Below, one piece after another: positions 34,647 through 44,666 of a DNA stretch of 64,000 nt. Each line of letters starts with the position of its first letter. The stretch's first letter is position 1. The notes under the pieces are model-generated. The model was not told where the DNA came from, did no database searches, and saw only the letters and a list, made by a program, of their open reading frames with translations. A program made the position numbers and the translations under genes. This stretch comes from Nocardiopsis suaedae (GTDB lineage: Bacteria; Actinomycetota; Actinomycetes; Streptosporangiales; Streptosporangiaceae). Location: the NCBI RefSeq assembly GCF_027706745.1, contig NZ_JAQFWP010000001.1, forward strand, positions 186,001 to 250,000, read 5' to 3'.

Positions 34647-36008
34647 CTACGCCCGGCGCGGGACCAGCACCTCGTCCAGGACCCTCCCCTGCGCATGCGC
34701 GGGCGGGGCCGCGCCCAGCAGGCGGCAGACCGTCGGCGCGACGTCGATGATCCCCGGATCGCAGAGCCGGCCGCGCGCCCGCACGTCCGGGCCCGACAGG
34801 GTCAGCGGGGCGTGGGCCTCGCGCAGGCTCGCGTGGCCGCCGCGCTCCGTGCCGCCCACCGCGTCCGGGTCGATGAAGGCGAACGGCGGCCGGGCGTCGA
34901 GGGTCAGGTCGCCCTCCTCCGGCGCCGCGCCGAGGGCGTCGAGGTCCTCGCGGGTGAGCACCGCCTCCAGCTCGTCCAGGCCGTGCAGGGCGCGCAGCAG
35001 GCGGGCGCGCCCTTCGGGGGCGGCCGCGGCGCCGCGCAGGTAGGCGTTGGCGGCGCGGGGGCTCGCCGTCAGGACGACCTCGGTCGCGGGGTCGGGCGCC
35101 TGTCCCGAGTAGAGTCGCTCGACCGAGAACCCCGCACCGGTGATCGCCCGGAACACCGCGGGCTCCAGGGAGCGCGTGTAGCCGGTCATGCCGTGGTCCG
35201 ACACGAGGACGAAGGTCGTCCGCCCGAGCAGCCCCGCGCGGCGCACCTCGGCGACGATGCGGCCCAGCCCCGCGTCGAGCCCGGACAGGCGCTCGGGGAT
35301 CCGCGGTGAGCGGGGACCCTCCCGGTGCCCGATGGTGTCGAGGTCGGCGGAGTAGGCCGCGATCAGGTCCGGGATCCGCGGCAGCCGCACCGGTGTCCCG
35401 TCCGAGTCGACGGGCTCGCCGCGCAGGGCCGCCGCCACTGCGTCGACGTTCTCCTCCCAGGTGCGGGCCTGGGTGTACAGGCCTTCGGGGTCGCCGTAGG
35501 CGGTGCCGCGGTCCTCCACGATGTACCACCCGGCCGACAGCACCGTCCGGCCCTGCCGCCGCAGCGCCTCGGCCAGGGTCTCGGCCCGCATGGTGCGCGT
35601 CTGCCCCCGCGCCTTCCCGGTCGCCGGGTCGAGTACGTAGGCGGTGTTGCGGTGCACTTCGGGGCGGGCGCCGGTCGCGGCGCTCGCCCGGTTGGGGTTG
35701 GAGACCGACTTGTAGGTTCCCCCCATCGTGGCGTGCGACCCGGTCCACATGAGCCCGGAGAGCACAGGGGCGCACGCGTCCAGGTGCTCGTCCAGGTAGG
35801 AGGGGGCCACGCCGTCCCAGTCGATGAGGATGACCGGGCCGGAGGGGCGCCCCGGTTCCGCGGAGCGCTCGGGCGCGGGCGCGGCCGCGGCGGAGGCTCC
35901 GGTGCCCGGGGGGTCGGGGTCCGGGAGGGCGCCTGACGGTGCACGGGACGGGGCGGCCCCACCCGGCTCTCCGGTACGGGCGGCGGATGCGACACGGTGA
36001 CCGGCCAC
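34647..36008 (-). CDS. Alkaline phosphatase-superfamily nucleotide pyrophosphatase/phosphodiesterase
   Basis: 453 residues. After a Pro/Ala/Gly-rich leader of about 55 residues comes 'VILIDWDGVAPSYLDEHL' (metal Asp). Further on are a candidate nucleophile in 'SHATMGGTYKSVSNPN', 'AAYSADLDTIGHREG' and 'VLVSDHGMTG' with the second metal set, and 'GGHASLREAHAPLTLSG', typical of type I phosphodiesterase/NPP enzymes. No signal peptide is evident. GTG 36008 has GAGGGGG upstream. It lies 42 bases behind the reductase start on the same strand, transcribed towards it. Substrate unknown. Confidence 0.82.
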   Translation of the reverse strand: MAGHRVASAARTGEPGGAAPSRAPSGALPDPDPPGTGASAAAAPAPERSAEPGRPSGPVILIDWDGVAPSYLDEHLDACAPVLSGLMWTGSHATMGGTYKSVSNPNRASAATGARPEVHRNTAYVLDPATGKARGQTRTMRAETLAEALRRQGRTVLSAGWYIVEDRGTAYGDPEGLYTQARTWEENVDAVAAALRGEPVDSDGTPVRLPRIPDLIAAYSADLDTIGHREGPRSPRIPERLSGLDAGLGRIVAEVRRAGLLGRTTFVLVSDHGMTGYTRSLEPAVFRAITGAGFSVERLYSGQAPDPATEVVLTASPRAANAYLRGAAAAPEGRARLLRALHGLDELEAVLTREDLDALGAAPEEGDLTLDARPPFAFIDPDAVGGTERGGHASLREAHAPLTLSGPDVRARGRLCDPGIIDVAPTVCRLLGAAPPAHAQGRVLDEVLVPRRA

Positions 36009-36153
36009 GGCGGACCCCCTCGGGTCGGGCGTCGGTACGCGGACGCGGCGATCGTAACCCCGCCGGGGCCGGAATCGTCAGACCCGTCCGGGAGGGTGTC
36101 CCCGCACCGAAGTACCGACCGGGTCCGGTCCGGCCGAGAGCAGAGGAGAATAC

Positions 36154-36498
36154 GTGAAGTTCGCCCTCGTCATCCTGGAGAACACGGCCTCCCGCGCGTC
36201 CATCGAGCGTGATCGGGCGGCGCACCGCACGGCCATCGAGGCCTGGATGGGGGAGATGGCCGCCACCGGCCGGCTCGTCGGCGGGGACGCCTTCGAGACC
36301 GAGGAGACGGCCCCGGTCACCGTCCGCGTCGGCGCCGACGGTGTCCGGGCCGCGACCGAGGGCTCCGCCGTCCCGGGGGACGAGACCCTCGGCGGCTACA
36401 TCCTGGTCGAGACCGCCGACCGCGACGAGGCCGTGGAGATCGCCCGCACCTGGCCCACGCCCGAGACCATCGAGGTCCGGCCGGTCATGGCCGGGTGA
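36154..36498 (+). CDS. YciI-like (YCII-related) protein
   Basis: 114 residues: 'MKFALVILENTASRASIERDRAAHRTAIEAWMGEMAATGRLVGGDAF' and 'LGGYILVETADRDEAVEIARTWP...IEVRPV' match the dimeric alpha/beta YCII/DGPF fold. Members range from dehydrochlorinase-like enzymes to partners of ECF sigma factors; no sigma gene is adjacent here. GTG 36154 has AGAGGAG upstream. Confidence 0.88.
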   Translation: MKFALVILENTASRASIERDRAAHRTAIEAWMGEMAATGRLVGGDAFETEETAPVTVRVGADGVRAATEGSAVPGDETLGGYILVETADRDEAVEIARTWPTPETIEVRPVMAG

Positions 36499-36530
36499 AC
36501 CGGCCTCCCGGCTCCGGCCGGGAGGCCGGT
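36499..36530. terminator. Bidirectional terminator filling the gap between two stop codons
   Basis: A perfect 13-bp stem (36499-36511 with 36518-36530) and a 6-base loop occupy essentially the whole 31-base interval between the YciI-like stop and the helicase stop. Confidence 0.85.
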
Positions 36531-39049
36531 CACATACGGCCGACGTCCGTCACGTGCAGCACCGCGCGGCCCTCCTCGTCGGAGGCGGTCAGGTCGACCT
36601 CGGCCGAGATGCCCCAGTCCAGGTCGCCCTCGGGGTCCTCGAAGGCCTGGCGCACCCGCCACACCGCGTGCTCCCCGTCCTCCTCGATGGACAGCATCTT
36701 CGGGCCGCGCGCGTCGGGGCCGGTGCCGACGGTGTCGTGCTCGGAGAAGTACTCCTCCAGGGCCTCCTCCCACTCCTCGGCGTCCCAGCCGTCCTCGCCG
36801 TCCAGGCGGCCCAGCTCGACGTACCGGCGCAGCGCCGACAGCTCCACCCTGCGGAACATCTCGTTGCGCACGAGCACCCGGAACGCCCGCGTGTTGGCGG
36901 TGACGGGGCGCTGCCGCTCCTCCTGGGCGGCCTGCGGCTCCTCGTCCTCCTCCGGGTTGGTGAGCTGCTCCCACTCGTCCAGCAGGCTGGAGTCGACCTG
37001 GCGCACCAGCTCGCCCAGCCACTCGATGAGGTCGTGCAGCTCCTCGGTCTTGGCGTCCTCGGGGACGGTCTGGCTCACCGCCTTGTAGGCGTTGGCCAGG
37101 TACCGCAGCACCAGCCCCTCCGAGCGCGCCAGCTCGTAGAACGACACGTACTCGGTGAAGGTCATCGCCCGCTCGTACAGGTCGCGGGCCACCGACTTGG
37201 GGCGCAGCGGGTGGTCGCCGACCCACGGGTGCCCCCGCCGGTACACCTCGTAGGCGTGGTCGAGCAGCTCCTCCAGCGGCTTGGGGTACTCGATCTCCTC
37301 CAGCCGCTCCATCCGCTCCTCGTACTCGATGCCGTCGGCCTTCATCTGGGCCACGGCCTCCCCGCGCGCCTTGTTGAGCTGCGCGCCGAGGATCTGCCTG
37401 GGGTCGTCGAGGGTGGCCTCGACGATGGTCAGCACGTCGAGCGGGTAGGTGGGCGAGGCGCGGTCGAGCAGTTCGAGCGCGGCCAGGGCGAACGTGGACA
37501 GCGGCTGGTTGAGCGCGAAGTCCGGCTGCAGGTCCACGGTCAGGCGCGCGGTGCGCCCGTCGCCGTCGGGCTCCTCCAGCTTCTCCACGATGCCGCCGTC
37601 GATGAGCGACCGGTAGATCGCGATCGCCTCGCTGATGTGCTTGCGCTGGCGCGGCCGGTCGTCGTGGTTGTCGGTGAGCAGGTGGCGCATGGCCGCGAAG
37701 CAGTCGCCCGGCCGGGCGATCACGCTCAGCAGCATCGCGTTGCTGACCTTGAACCGGGACTTCAGCGGCTCGGGCGAGGCGGCGATGAGCTTCTCGAAAG
37801 TGGACTGGTCCCACCCGACGAACCCCTCGGGCGCCTTCTTGCGCACCACCTTGCGCCGCTTCTTGGGGTCGTCCCCGACCTTGGCCAGCGCCTTCTCGTT
37901 CTCGATGACGTGCTCGGGCGCCTGGGCCACGACGTTGCCGACCGTGTCGAAGCCCGCGCGTCCCGCGCGCCCGGCGATCTGGTGGAACTCGCGCGCGCTG
38001 AGGCGGCGCACCTTGGTCCCGTCGTACTTGCTCAGCGCGGTGAACAGCACGGTCCGGATGGGCACGTTGACGCCCACGCCCAGGGTGTCGGTGCCGCAGA
38101 TGACCTTCAGCAGGCCGGCCTGGGCGAGCCGTTCCACCAGCCTCCGGTACTTGGGCAGCATGCCCGCGTGGTGCACGCCGATGCCGTGCCGCACGTACCG
38201 GGACAGGTTCTTGCCGAACTTGGTGGTGAAGCGGAAGTTGCCGATCTCCTTGGCGATCGCGTCCTTCTCGGCCCGCGTGCACATGTTGATGCTGGTCAGC
38301 GATTGCGCGCGCTCCACCGCCTGGGCCTGGGTGAAGTGCACGATGTAGATGGGCGCCTCGCGGCCCTCCAGCAGCCCTTCCAGCGTCTCGTGCAGGGGCG
38401 TCTTGCTGTAGGAGTAGTAGAGCGGCACGGGCCGCTCCGCCGAGGCGACGACGGCGGTCGACCGGCCGGTGCGCCGCGTCAGGTCCTCCTCGAACCGGCT
38501 GACGTCGCCCAGTGTGGCCGACATGAGCAGGAACTGGGCCTGCGGCAGCTCCAGCAGCGGCACCTGCCAGGCCCAGCCGCGGTCGGGCTCGGCGTAGAAG
38601 TGGAACTCGTCCATGACCACGGTGCCGATGTCGGCGTCGGCCCCGTCCCGCAGGGCGATGTTGGCCAGCACCTCGGCCGTGCAGCACACGATGGGCGCGT
38701 CGGCGTTGACGCTGGCGTCGCCGGTCATCATCCCGACGTTGTCGGTGCCGAAGACCGCGCACAGGTCGAAGAACTTCTCCGACACCAGGGCCTTGATCGG
38801 CGCGGTGTAGAAGGCGCACTCGTCCCGCGACAGCGCCGCGAACAGCGCACCGGCCGCGACCAGGCTCTTTCCGGAGCCGGTGGGGGTGTTCAGGACGACG
38901 TTGCCGCCGGAGACGGCCTCGATGAGGGCCTCCTCCTGGTGCGGGTAGAGGGTGAGGCCACGCTCCTCGGCCCAGGAGGCGAACGCCTCGAAGACGGTGT
39001 CGGGTTCGGGCCGGGCCGGAAGTTGTTCAAGGAGACTCACGCTCTCCAT
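36530..39049 (-). CDS. Ski2-like DEAD/DEAH-box RNA helicase, DUF3516 family
   Basis: 839 residues. Motif I 'TPTGSGKS' (55-62), Ia 'TAPIKALVSEKF', II 'DEFHFY' (DEFH variant), III 'LMSATLG', IV-V 'GTDTLGVGVNVPI' and VI 'QIAGRAGRAGFDT' are complete. The C-terminal half matches the DUF3516 extension of actinobacterial helicases related to Ski2/Mtr4. It is likely an ATP-dependent RNA helicase in RNA turnover or ribosome biogenesis. AGGAGG lies 5 bases before ATG 39049. Confidence 0.92.
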   Translation of the reverse strand: MESVSLLEQLPARPEPDTVFEAFASWAEERGLTLYPHQEEALIEAVSGGNVVLNTPTGSGKSLVAAGALFAALSRDECAFYTAPIKALVSEKFFDLCAVFGTDNVGMMTGDASVNADAPIVCCTAEVLANIALRDGADADIGTVVMDEFHFYAEPDRGWAWQVPLLELPQAQFLLMSATLGDVSRFEEDLTRRTGRSTAVVASAERPVPLYYSYSKTPLHETLEGLLEGREAPIYIVHFTQAQAVERAQSLTSINMCTRAEKDAIAKEIGNFRFTTKFGKNLSRYVRHGIGVHHAGMLPKYRRLVERLAQAGLLKVICGTDTLGVGVNVPIRTVLFTALSKYDGTKVRRLSAREFHQIAGRAGRAGFDTVGNVVAQAPEHVIENEKALAKVGDDPKKRRKVVRKKAPEGFVGWDQSTFEKLIAASPEPLKSRFKVSNAMLLSVIARPGDCFAAMRHLLTDNHDDRPRQRKHISEAIAIYRSLIDGGIVEKLEEPDGDGRTARLTVDLQPDFALNQPLSTFALAALELLDRASPTYPLDVLTIVEATLDDPRQILGAQLNKARGEAVAQMKADGIEYEERMERLEEIEYPKPLEELLDHAYEVYRRGHPWVGDHPLRPKSVARDLYERAMTFTEYVSFYELARSEGLVLRYLANAYKAVSQTVPEDAKTEELHDLIEWLGELVRQVDSSLLDEWEQLTNPEEDEEPQAAQEERQRPVTANTRAFRVLVRNEMFRRVELSALRRYVELGRLDGEDGWDAEEWEEALEEYFSEHDTVGTGPDARGPKMLSIEEDGEHAVWRVRQAFEDPEGDLDWGISAEVDLTASDEEGRAVLHVTDVGRM

Positions 39050-39120
39050 ACTGCCTCCTCCTCGGCACTGCCTTCTTCACGCCGCTCGTACCTGTGGACG
39101 AGCGTCGGCGGGAGAGGGAC

Positions 39121-39154
39121 GGCCCCTCCCGCGCGGGACGGCGGGGGAGGGGCC
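39121..39154 (-). terminator. Hairpin after the membrane-protein gene
   Basis: GGCCCCTCCC pairs with GGGAGGGGCC around a 14-base loop, 23 bases past the stop of the gene at 39177. Confidence 0.55.
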
Positions 39155-39176
39155 GGGGCATGCGCGGCTTCCCCGG

Positions 39177-40613
39177 TCAGGCGGTTCCGCCGCCGTTCAT
39201 CTCGCGCACCCGGCGGCCCAGCGGCACCCGTCGGCCGGACACCGGGAGGAAGCCCTCCGAGACGCCGGATTCGGGCGCCCGGACCGCGGCGTCGTCGGGG
39301 TAGAGCGCGAAGTCCAGGTGGACGAGCCCGCCGTGGTCCAGCGTCACCCGCGCCACCCGGGGCGAGTGGCCGGGCGCCGAGGCGAGCAGGGTCAGCCGGT
39401 CGCCGGGCAGGCCCGTGCCGCTGTAGGCGCCGTCGGTGCCGCTCTCCAGGGCGGCGACGTGCCGACCCGCGTGGTCGACCACGCTGACCACGGCACCGGC
39501 CACGGGGCGCCCCGAGGTGTCGGTGACCCGGCCGATCAGGGACGGCGCGGCGTCGGCCCCGGGCCCGTCCCCGGCCGCGTCGTCGGCCTCCTCCGAAACG
39601 GCGCCGCCCGTGCGCCCTCCCGCGTGCGCGCCGGGTGCGCGGCGCCGGGAGCGCTCGCGGACGGTGGCCGCGGCGAGCAGCAGGGCGCCCAGCGCCAGCC
39701 AGCCCCCGAGCACGGCCACCGCGGGCCACAGCCCGGCGCCGTCGAAGTACAGGACCGCGCGGATGGCGTCGAGAGCGCGGCCCATGGGCAGCACGGGGTG
39801 CAGGCTCTGGAAGAACTCCGGGACCATCGGCAGCGGGATCGCGCCGCCGCTGGAGGGCATGCTCAGCAGCACGAACACGGTCATCGCGACGCCGGGGAGC
39901 CACTTGGTGACGAACGGGGCCAGGCCCAGGCAGGTCCAGGAGACGGCCTGGGTGAGCAGGAACGCGATGGGGATGACGGACAGGTCGTGCGGGATCGCGT
40001 CCAGCACGTCGGCGACGGTGTAGCAGAACACCGAGGTGAAGGCGCCGAACCCGGCGACGGTGAGGACCTTGGCGCGGCGGCGCAGGTGCGGGGCGTGCGC
40101 CGAGAGCATGATCACCGAGATGTAGCCGGTGAGCGTCCAGGTGAGCACCAGGTAGAAGAGCGACATCCCCATGCCGTCGCCGGGGGCGGCCGGTGCGGCG
40201 TCGGTGACCTCCAGCTCGGCGCCGTCCTGGGCGGCGACCGGGGTGAAGGTCGACACCGCGGTCTGCTGCAGGGCGGCGCCGAGCGACCCGGCGACGTAGA
40301 GCTCGTGGTGGGCCGGGTCGTAGGCGGCCACGGCGTCGCGGTCCAGGACCTCCTGCTCGGGGGCGTCGGTGGGCAGGACGTCGAAGCCGCCGGGCGAGGC
40401 GTCCTCCAGTGCGACCGAGACCGCGGCCGCCGCCTCCTCGCCCTGGACCGCGACCGGAAGCTCGTGCGGGGCGGGGCTGTGGAAGGGCAGCAGGTAGCAG
40501 AACATGAAGCCGGCGGCGAAGAGCACGGGGAACCACAGGGCGTTGGCCAGGGTCCGGGCGGTCTCCAGGGCGCGGGAGGCGCCGCCGGGCGACGTCGCGG
40601 TCTCGTTGGGCAC
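39177..40613 (-). CDS. Multi-spanning membrane protein with carboxypeptidase regulatory-like C-terminal domain
   Basis: 478 residues. One helix at about 25-43, an extracytoplasmic domain of about 100 residues, then roughly five or six helices up to residue 340, the pattern of ABC-2/YhgE-type exporters. After a low-complexity linker, residues about 385-455 ('PSLIGRVTDTSGRPVAGAVVSVVDHAGRHVAALESGTDGAYSGTGLPGDRLTLLASAPGHSP') form a carboxypeptidase regulatory-like beta-sandwich. GTG 40613 has GAGGTGA before it. It is divergent from a TetR gene with an AT-rich operator between them, so it is probably an effector or drug exporter repressed by that TetR. Confidence 0.72.
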   Translation of the reverse strand: MPNETATSPGGASRALETARTLANALWFPVLFAAGFMFCYLLPFHSPAPHELPVAVQGEEAAAAVSVALEDASPGGFDVLPTDAPEQEVLDRDAVAAYDPAHHELYVAGSLGAALQQTAVSTFTPVAAQDGAELEVTDAAPAAPGDGMGMSLFYLVLTWTLTGYISVIMLSAHAPHLRRRAKVLTVAGFGAFTSVFCYTVADVLDAIPHDLSVIPIAFLLTQAVSWTCLGLAPFVTKWLPGVAMTVFVLLSMPSSGGAIPLPMVPEFFQSLHPVLPMGRALDAIRAVLYFDGAGLWPAVAVLGGWLALGALLLAAATVRERSRRRAPGAHAGGRTGGAVSEEADDAAGDGPGADAAPSLIGRVTDTSGRPVAGAVVSVVDHAGRHVAALESGTDGAYSGTGLPGDRLTLLASAPGHSPRVARVTLDHGGLVHLDFALYPDDAAVRAPESGVSEGFLPVSGRRVPLGRRVREMNGGGTA

Positions 40614-40704
40614 GTGTCACCTCGGGCAGGACGGGTCGCGGGCAGGGCAGGGGGCGGGGCGGCGGACGGCACACGGGGGGATGCCCCCACGGTAGGCGAA
40701 AACG

Positions 40705-40732
40705 TGCAGTAATGCAAAAATGCAATAGTGTA
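40705..40732. promoter_or_regulatory. AT-rich inverted repeat, candidate TetR operator
   Basis: TGCAGTAATGCA and TGCAATAGTGTA flank AAAA and are inverted repeats of each other at 9 of 12 positions. This is the only AT-rich patch in the region and lies between the divergent TetR and membrane-protein genes. Confidence 0.6.
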
Positions 40733-40832
40733 ATTATTTGTGAACCGCCGTGGACCCGGACCGCCGCCCCGCGCCGGTACAGTCGTGCCCGGCGGATCCG
40801 GGAGCGACGAGGTGAGGGGCGCAGAGCGCACG

Positions 40833-41441
40833 ATGACGACGGCCGATGAGGGCGCCGGACTGCGCGAGCGAAAGAAGAGGATGACCCGGCAGGCCCTGCG
40901 CACCGCGGCGGTGCGGCTCTTCACCGAGCGGGGGCCCACCTCCGTCACCGTCGAGGAGATCTGCACCGAGGCCGGGGTGTCCCCCCGGACCTTCTTCAAC
41001 TACTTCGACTCCAAGGAGGAGACCCTCCTGCCGTTCACCCGTGACACCTACGAGGAGGTCGCGGGGCGCGTGCGCGCGCGGCCGCCGCAGGAGGAGCCGC
41101 TGGAGGCGGTGCGCGCGGTCGTCGAGCAGTCCATCGCGCGGGCGGTTGCGGGCGACACGTGGCACCAGGAGGCGGAACTCCTGCGCGCGCACCCGCAGCT
41201 CCTCCAGCGGGGCATGGTCGCGGCCCGCACCTTGAACCTGGCCCTGCGCGACGGCCTGGGCGAGCGCACCGGGCGCGGGGCGGACGACCCCTATGTGCGG
41301 CTGGTGGCGGCCGTGGCGGTGACGGCGGTGCACGTCGCCGTGAACGTGTGGCAGGGGGCGGTGGAGGAGCGGGACATCTCGCTGGTCCTGTCCGAGGCGT
41401 TCGACGGCGTCGAGCGGGGCCTCACACCTCCGCCGGAGTGA
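40833..41441 (+). CDS. TetR-family transcriptional regulator
   Basis: 202 residues. 'RMTRQALRTAAVRLFTERGPTSVTVEEICTEAGVSPRTFFNYFDSKEETLL' is the TetR DNA-binding domain, with the 'SPRTFFNYFDSKE' variant common in actinobacterial drug-export repressors. The C-terminal domain is short and variable. ATG 40833 is chosen; GTG 40812 with GGGAG in front is a real alternative. It probably represses itself and the divergent membrane protein. Confidence 0.88.
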   Translation: MTTADEGAGLRERKKRMTRQALRTAAVRLFTERGPTSVTVEEICTEAGVSPRTFFNYFDSKEETLLPFTRDTYEEVAGRVRARPPQEEPLEAVRAVVEQSIARAVAGDTWHQEAELLRAHPQLLQRGMVAARTLNLALRDGLGERTGRGADDPYVRLVAAVAVTAVHVAVNVWQGAVEERDISLVLSEAFDGVERGLTPPPE

Positions 41442-41568
41442 GTCGGCAGGAGCGCTGTTCGGACGTGTGCACCCGCGTGAACGGCCTCCCGCACCTCCTA
41501 CGCCTTCCACGGCACCGCGTGAGCGCACCCGCCGCGCATGCCCCTGCCCACCGGCCCCTGGAGACGCG

Positions 41569-41598
41569 AAAAGGGCGCGCCCCCTGGGGGACGCGCCC
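41569..41598 (-). terminator. Terminator of mdh
   Basis: On the minus strand a GC stem (41598-41573) is followed by TTTT, 31 bases after the mdh stop. It is one of the few terminators here with a U-tract. Confidence 0.8.
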
Positions 41599-41628
41599 TC
41601 GAGCCCTAAGAACGAGAGCCGTGCCGGG

Positions 41629-42952
<1,324 letters not shown>

Positions 42953-43026
42953 GGGGAGGTAGCTCAGCCGGTCAGAGCAGGGGACTCATAATCCCTGGGT
43001 CGCGGGTTCGAGCCCCGCCCTCCCTA
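42953..43026 (+). tRNA. tRNA with CAT anticodon, probably tRNA-Met
   Basis: 74 bases fold as a cloverleaf: acceptor GGGGAGG with CCTCCCT (G-U at position 1-72), D arm GCTCAGCCGGTCAGAGC, anticodon stem GGGGA/TCCCT with loop CTCATAA, T arm GCGGG-TTCGAGC-CCCGC, discriminator A, no encoded CCA. A CAT anticodon can be elongator Met or lysidine-modified Ile; Met is more likely from the loop and stem, but not proven. Confidence 0.92.
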
Positions 43027-43042
43027 CGACCGCGCATCGAGG

Positions 43043-43084
43043 AACCCCAGGCCATGGGTGTTGTGTGCCATGGTGCTGGGGTTT
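43043..43084 (+). terminator. Terminator after the tRNA
   Basis: AACCCCAG pairs with CTGGGGTT, with an inner CATGG/CCATG pairing, followed by TTT. It starts 17 bases past the tRNA. Confidence 0.65.
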
Positions 43085-43133
43085 CGCGCTTCGGGAGCCG
43101 GGCCGGGGGGGCGACCGGTGGCCCGTCGGCCGC

Positions 43134-44567
43134 TTAGATGCCGTAGTCCACCGCGAACAGCCGTGGGGACGTGCACTGCTCGGTGGCGTCGATGTCGCCT
43201 CGGTCCACCGCCTTCAGGCCGTCAGGGGCGCAGGCCAGAAAGACCCCCATGACACTGCCGTCCTCGGTGTAGGAGGTCAGGAACCGCGTCCCCAGCGCAA
43301 AGTCGACGAGGAACTCCTCCCCGCCCCACAAGCCGGGGCCGGTCGCCTGCAGCGGGGCCGACAGTCGCTCCTGCCTGTCGGGGCGCGTGTCGGACCACAG
43401 GAATCGCGACCCGGTCCGGACGGTGTCCCTGGACCCGAACACATGGGGGAGATGGCGGGGGGCGACGGCGGTGTCGACCTCTTCACCGGTCTTCGGATCC
43501 AGCGCGAAAGGGGCGCCGTCCAGGCCCTGAACGAAGACGGTATCTCCGTGCTCGCCGCCTTCGAGGGCGATGAAGATCGCCTCCTCGTCGGACCCTTCGG
43601 AACGTTCCCAGAGCGGTTCGCCGGTCCGCGGATCGAGCCCCCAGAGCCCTCCCGGAGACGAGCAGGGGGTCGCCTCGCAGTTTCCGGTGGATGCGAGGAG
43701 GACTTCGGAGTTCGCGGCGACCAGCGCGGCGTTCGTGGGGATGTCGACGCCGTCCCCGAGCTCGATCGTCTCGGCCAGTTCGCCCGTACCCGTGTCCCAT
43801 CGAAGGATCCGGGTGAAGTGACCCCTGACCGGCATTCTCGTGAAGGTGTATGCGGCATCGTCCGTGATGGCGGCCGATTCATCGGAAAGGACCTCGCTGG
43901 CGCCGTCGGTCTCTTCGAAGTACCCCGACCATGCGACGGAACCGTCGTCCACGTCGACGATGAGGTTTTCGCCGACGACGCTGGGCTTCACGAGAACATG
44001 CGTGCCGTCATCGCGGAGGAACGGGTCGGAGTAGTAGCGCGACGAGATGTCGACGCGCTGCCACCCCGCGGAGCCGGGGTCGACGACGTACATGAGGTCG
44101 TCGACCCCGGCGTCGTCGTCGTTTTCGTGGAGCTTTTCGGCGACGAGAATGATGTCGTCGCCGACCATGTGCGGGTAGGAGATGTCTCCCGCGCGGTCCG
44201 GGTCGATCGCCTCGGTCCACAGAACGGCCGGTCCGGCGGTGTCGACAGCGGTGATGCGGTTCCCTTCCGTGAAGTAGAAGACGCCCTCGCCGTAGGCCCC
44301 GCTCACGTTATCGGGGTCGGAGGAAGCGAAGATGGAAGGCGAACTATTATTGCGCCAGTACAGGAAGTAGTCACCTTCCAGAGGCAACGACCAACGCACC
44401 GCGCCGGGCTCGTCGCAGGCGTCCGCTCCGTCACAGGCGAAGGGCTTGTCAGGGCTGATCGCCGTCGCTTCGAAGTCGAGGTTCAACGGTTCTTCGAAGA
44501 AGGAGCAGGCGCTGAGGGGGATGAGGAACGTAAAGGCGGTCGCCAAGGCGATCCCGTGCCGTGCCAT
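43134..44567 (-). CDS. PQQ-like beta-propeller lipoprotein
   Basis: 477 residues. Signal peptide with lipobox LSAC (Cys21). Repeated blades carry the 'G.l.avD..tG...W' pattern: 'GNRITAVDTAGPAVLWTEA', 'NLIVDVDDGSVAWSGYF', 'GGLWGLDPRTGEPLWERSEG' and 'APFALDPKTGEEVD'. This is a propeller of the PQQ/BamB-like class anchored outside the membrane; no enzymatic residues can be assigned. Codon use is slightly less GC-extreme than the neighbours. It stands alone in its own transcript. Function unknown, likely binding or scaffold. Confidence 0.78.
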   Translation of the reverse strand: MARHGIALATAFTFLIPLSACSFFEEPLNLDFEATAISPDKPFACDGADACDEPGAVRWSLPLEGDYFLYWRNNSSPSIFASSDPDNVSGAYGEGVFYFTEGNRITAVDTAGPAVLWTEAIDPDRAGDISYPHMVGDDIILVAEKLHENDDDAGVDDLMYVVDPGSAGWQRVDISSRYYSDPFLRDDGTHVLVKPSVVGENLIVDVDDGSVAWSGYFEETDGASEVLSDESAAITDDAAYTFTRMPVRGHFTRILRWDTGTGELAETIELGDGVDIPTNAALVAANSEVLLASTGNCEATPCSSPGGLWGLDPRTGEPLWERSEGSDEEAIFIALEGGEHGDTVFVQGLDGAPFALDPKTGEEVDTAVAPRHLPHVFGSRDTVRTGSRFLWSDTRPDRQERLSAPLQATGPGLWGGEEFLVDFALGTRFLTSYTEDGSVMGVFLACAPDGLKAVDRGDIDATEQCTSPRLFAVDYGI

Positions 44568-44666
44568 GCGGGGATTCTATGGGGGTTTCGGGGGGATTCG
44601 CCTCAACGGACAGCGGGCAGGTTCCTGGGCCGACCTGAAGCGGGGGATCCGCTTCCCTCGCTGCCC

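Noticed and set aside
36209-39487. A 1092-codon plus-strand open frame
   Set aside because: Antisense to the helicase, whose motifs are complete; the peptide is a Leu/Gln/Val/His-rich shadow.
42953-43026. Integration site or prophage at the tRNA
   Set aside because: No integrase, no repeat of the tRNA 3' end and no phage genes follow within the window.
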